Shown: piece after piece, positions 6,270 to 7,954 of the stretch
Position numbering within the stretch: position 1 is the first letter of the stretch
Layout of the letters: each line of letters begins with the position of its first letter
Assembly: GCA_003552765.1 (NCBI GenBank)
Contig: PUOI01000597.1
Location: 1-7,954, forward strand
Origin: Candidatus Hydrogenedentota bacterium
GTDB lineage: Bacteria > Hydrogenedentota > Hydrogenedentia > Hydrogenedentales > SLHB01
Reading direction: 5' to 3'
Length of the DNA stretch: 7,954 nt
The notes under the pieces: model-generated
Told to the model about the DNA's origin: nothing
Database searches by the model: none
The model's input: only the letters and a program-made list of their open reading frames with translations
Program-made: the position numbers and the translations under genes

Positions 6270-7954
6270 TCAATCCCGGGTTTGGCCCCAGATGACGTTT
6301 CGGTCGTAGGTCCGGCCTTCTCCATCAAAACGCCCGTGGATGTAGCCCCGGCCTCCGCTATAGATAGGCACGGCGTCCGGTTCGCCGCGCAGCGCGGCTT
6401 CCAAGGTAAGGAGCGCCAAGGGTTCCACAGCGTCAAAGTTCGCGTTGATGCGGTCCGCGCTCGGCAAGAAGAAGCCGTCGTGATACCGGCCGTCAACGAT
6501 GTTATCCCCAATCGCTTCCGCCAGCTCAAGATAGGCGGGCTCATCGGCCGTGCGGGTTATCTCAAGAATGGCGAACAGAGCATCGGGATCGCTGCGGGAG
6601 GTGTCGAGGTTCACGTCGACCTCCTCCCCCGGCGCACTCCCCAGGTCGCCAAGGCCCAAACCCTGCGCCATGGACCGCACGGCGTCCCATAATGCGGGGT
6701 CTTCGGTGAGGCGATACGCGCGCGAATAGGAAAACAAGAACCCGCTGTCCGCCGTGCGCGGCGTAATCTCGGTCCCTTCGCTGCCATGATAGCCGGTGCG
6801 CTGGATGACGTGGCCGGTGAGATCCGTGCCGTCGGCCCACATCGGGCGGAAATGATTCTCCTCGGGCTCATAGGCATGCTCAAGGTAGGCTTTCATGCCA
6901 TCCGTGGTCCACTCTAACAGTTGTTCGCCCTCGCCGCCCAAACGTTCGGCCAGTTCGAGCTGAATCAAGGCGTTGCCAACATAAATGCCCCGTGGCTGGT
7001 AGCCCCACAGCACCCAGCCTTCCCGGGCCACATCGCCAAACTCGTCTCCGAACTGATTCACGGCGCGATCCCCGTAGGTAGACCACGTCAACCGGTCTTC
7101 GAGCGGGCCGGTCTCGGGCGGCTCCTCGCGTTGCTCGGGCTTACTGTACTGATAGACGCCGAGGCCCGTGTCCGGATGGCGGGCGCGGACATACTGCTCG
7201 GCGAGGCGTTTGCTCCACGTCAATGCGCCTTCCTCGTCATTGATCGCATGCAAGATGCCTCCCGCATAGATGAGGTCCGAGCCGCAGTTGATGAAGGTGA
7301 GGCCTTGCCCCTCGTAGAAAGGTTCAGGCTGCTCGAACTCATTGTCCCAGAGATCGCCCATTGCTTCGCCATAGGGACCGTGGCGGTTCATATCGAGCCG
7401 GCCCCAGTCCATGATGTGGGCGTTCCAAAAGGCGCGAAGGAAGTCCACCGTGGCCTCGTGATCGACTTCGGCCATCAGCTCGTAATAGGGGAAGTTGTTC
7501 TTGAACTCGTGGCAATCCGCGTCGAAATGCCCCACCGGTTCGAGAGTGGCGAGATCAATGATTTGATGTCCGCCCCATCGCAACAGCCCGCATTCGCTTC
7601 GAAGCTCGTTAAAGTGATACTCGATGGCTTCCTCGGCGGCGGCGCGGTAGCGTTCCTCCCCCGTGAGGTTGCTGAGCCCCACCAGCGTGCGGAATAGATT
7701 CTGCTGACTGGCGAGATTGTGAACGATGAAGTGTTCGCCGTCGTACACCCATTCCACCGGTTCGCCCGTGTCGACATTGACGCCGTCGGCCAGCAACGGG
7801 GTCTCCTCCCCGCTCCACCGGTCTTGTCCCTTTTCGAGCACGGTGTCCGCAAAGGTTCGCACTGCGTCCAAGGCGCTCTCGGGCTCTTCGCCGGCCGCGG
7901 CGCAGGGGAGACACATCGCCCCCGCCAGAATGACTAAGCCCACCACTGCTCGCA
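6270..7954 (-). CDS. Secreted pectate-lyase-like protein (PL2-like), 5' end probably beyond right edge
   Basis: About 560 residues of an exported, largely helical enzyme. I number from the GTG at 7946, but the frame stays open to the edge with an Arg codon before it, so the real start is probably just outside. A signal peptide (VVGLVILAGAMCL...) ends near CAAAG, a likely signal peptidase I site. Helical hairpins such as FRTLVGLSNLTGEERYRAA suggest an alpha/alpha barrel. His127, Glu147, Arg188 and His189 (GGHQ, CHEF, MNRHG) are spaced 20 and 41 residues apart. From memory, the Yersinia PL2 pectate lyase uses His109, Glu130 and His172 as metal ligands and Arg171 as base, spaced 21 and 41. The segments TGLGVYQYSKP and GDRAVNQFGDEFG also fit that family's style. 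If correct, it cleaves polygalacturonate by beta-elimination in the periplasm. Another alpha/alpha-barrel lyase or glycosidase remains possible. It converges on tldD with a 48-bp gap. Confidence 0.8.
   Translation of the reverse strand, partial: RAVVGLVILAGAMCLPCAAAGEEPESALDAVRTFADTVLEKGQDRWSGEETPLLADGVNVDTGEPVEWVYDGEHFIVHNLASQQNLFRTLVGLSNLTGEERYRAAAEEAIEYHFNELRSECGLLRWGGHQIIDLATLEPVGHFDADCHEFKNNFPYYELMAEVDHEATVDFLRAFWNAHIMDWGRLDMNRHGPYGEAMGDLWDNEFEQPEPFYEGQGLTFINCGSDLIYAGGILHAINDEEGALTWSKRLAEQYVRARHPDTGLGVYQYSKPEQREEPPETGPLEDRLTWSTYGDRAVNQFGDEFGDVAREGWVLWGYQPRGIYVGNALIQLELAERLGGEGEQLLEWTTDGMKAYLEHAYEPEENHFRPMWADGTDLTGHVIQRTGYHGSEGTEITPRTADSGFLFSYSRAYRLTEDPALWDAVRSMAQGLGLGDLGSAPGEEVDVNLDTSRSDPDALFAILEITRTADEPAYLELAEAIGDNIVDGRYHDGFFLPSADRINANFDAVEPLALLTLEAALRGEPDAVPIYSGGRGYIHGRFDGEGRTYDRNVIWGQTRD

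Noticed and set aside
6264..6280. A tRNA-like T-arm: CCTGG, loop TTCAATC, CCGGG
   Set aside because: The arm pairs, but the bases before it give no D-arm or anticodon stem, the acceptor pairing needs several wobbles, and most of it lies inside the 3' end of the lyase gene. It is a coincidence of codons.
6921..7697. A 258-codon plus-strand frame
   Set aside because: It is antisense to the lyase-like gene, with no signal peptide, motif or ribosome binding site of note.

Overview
The window is GC-rich, densely coding bacterial DNA whose proteins are mostly exported. Two lipoprotein signal peptides and one ordinary signal peptide point to a Gram-negative-type envelope. The mix of large lipid-anchored subtilases, a lone TldD and a pectate-lyase-like enzyme would suit an environmental polymer degrader, for example of the Planctomycetota or Hydrogenedentota kind. 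That placement is a guess from style only; no rRNA, tRNA or phylogenetic marker is present.

Layout from left to right. (1) Positions 1-1256, minus strand: the N-terminal 418 codons of a subtilisin-family (S8) lipoprotein, cut by the left edge after the catalytic His and before the Ser. (2) 1257-1747: a 491-bp gap holding the ribosome binding site of that gene, a few small candidate elements, and a strong hairpin 40 bp after the next gene's stop. (3) 1748-4501, minus strand: a complete 917-residue paralogue with the full Asp/His/Ser triad and two beta-rich C-terminal modules. (4) 4502-4835: an AT-rich divergent control region with a good minus-strand promoter, a short dyad, a pair of direct repeats and a weaker plus-strand promoter. 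(5) 4836-6221, plus strand: tldD, the zinc-metallopeptidase subunit of the TldD/TldE system, with no tldE in view. (6) 6270-7954, minus strand and convergent with tldD: a secreted alpha-helical enzyme resembling polysaccharide lyase family 2 (pectate lyase). Its first few codons probably lie beyond the right edge.

The two subtilases are clearly a duplicated pair. They match in 51 of 67 residues over the stretch leading from the end of the pro-region through Asp and His, and they share an unusual pro-region that looks like two tandem copies of a roughly 60-residue propeptide fold. The lipid-anchored cysteine lies before the pro-region, so propeptide cleavage would release the protease from the membrane. 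No functional link between the proteases, tldD and the lyase can be shown from this sequence; the genes lie in at least three transcription units. I found no CRISPR array, insertion sequence, RNA gene or replication origin.
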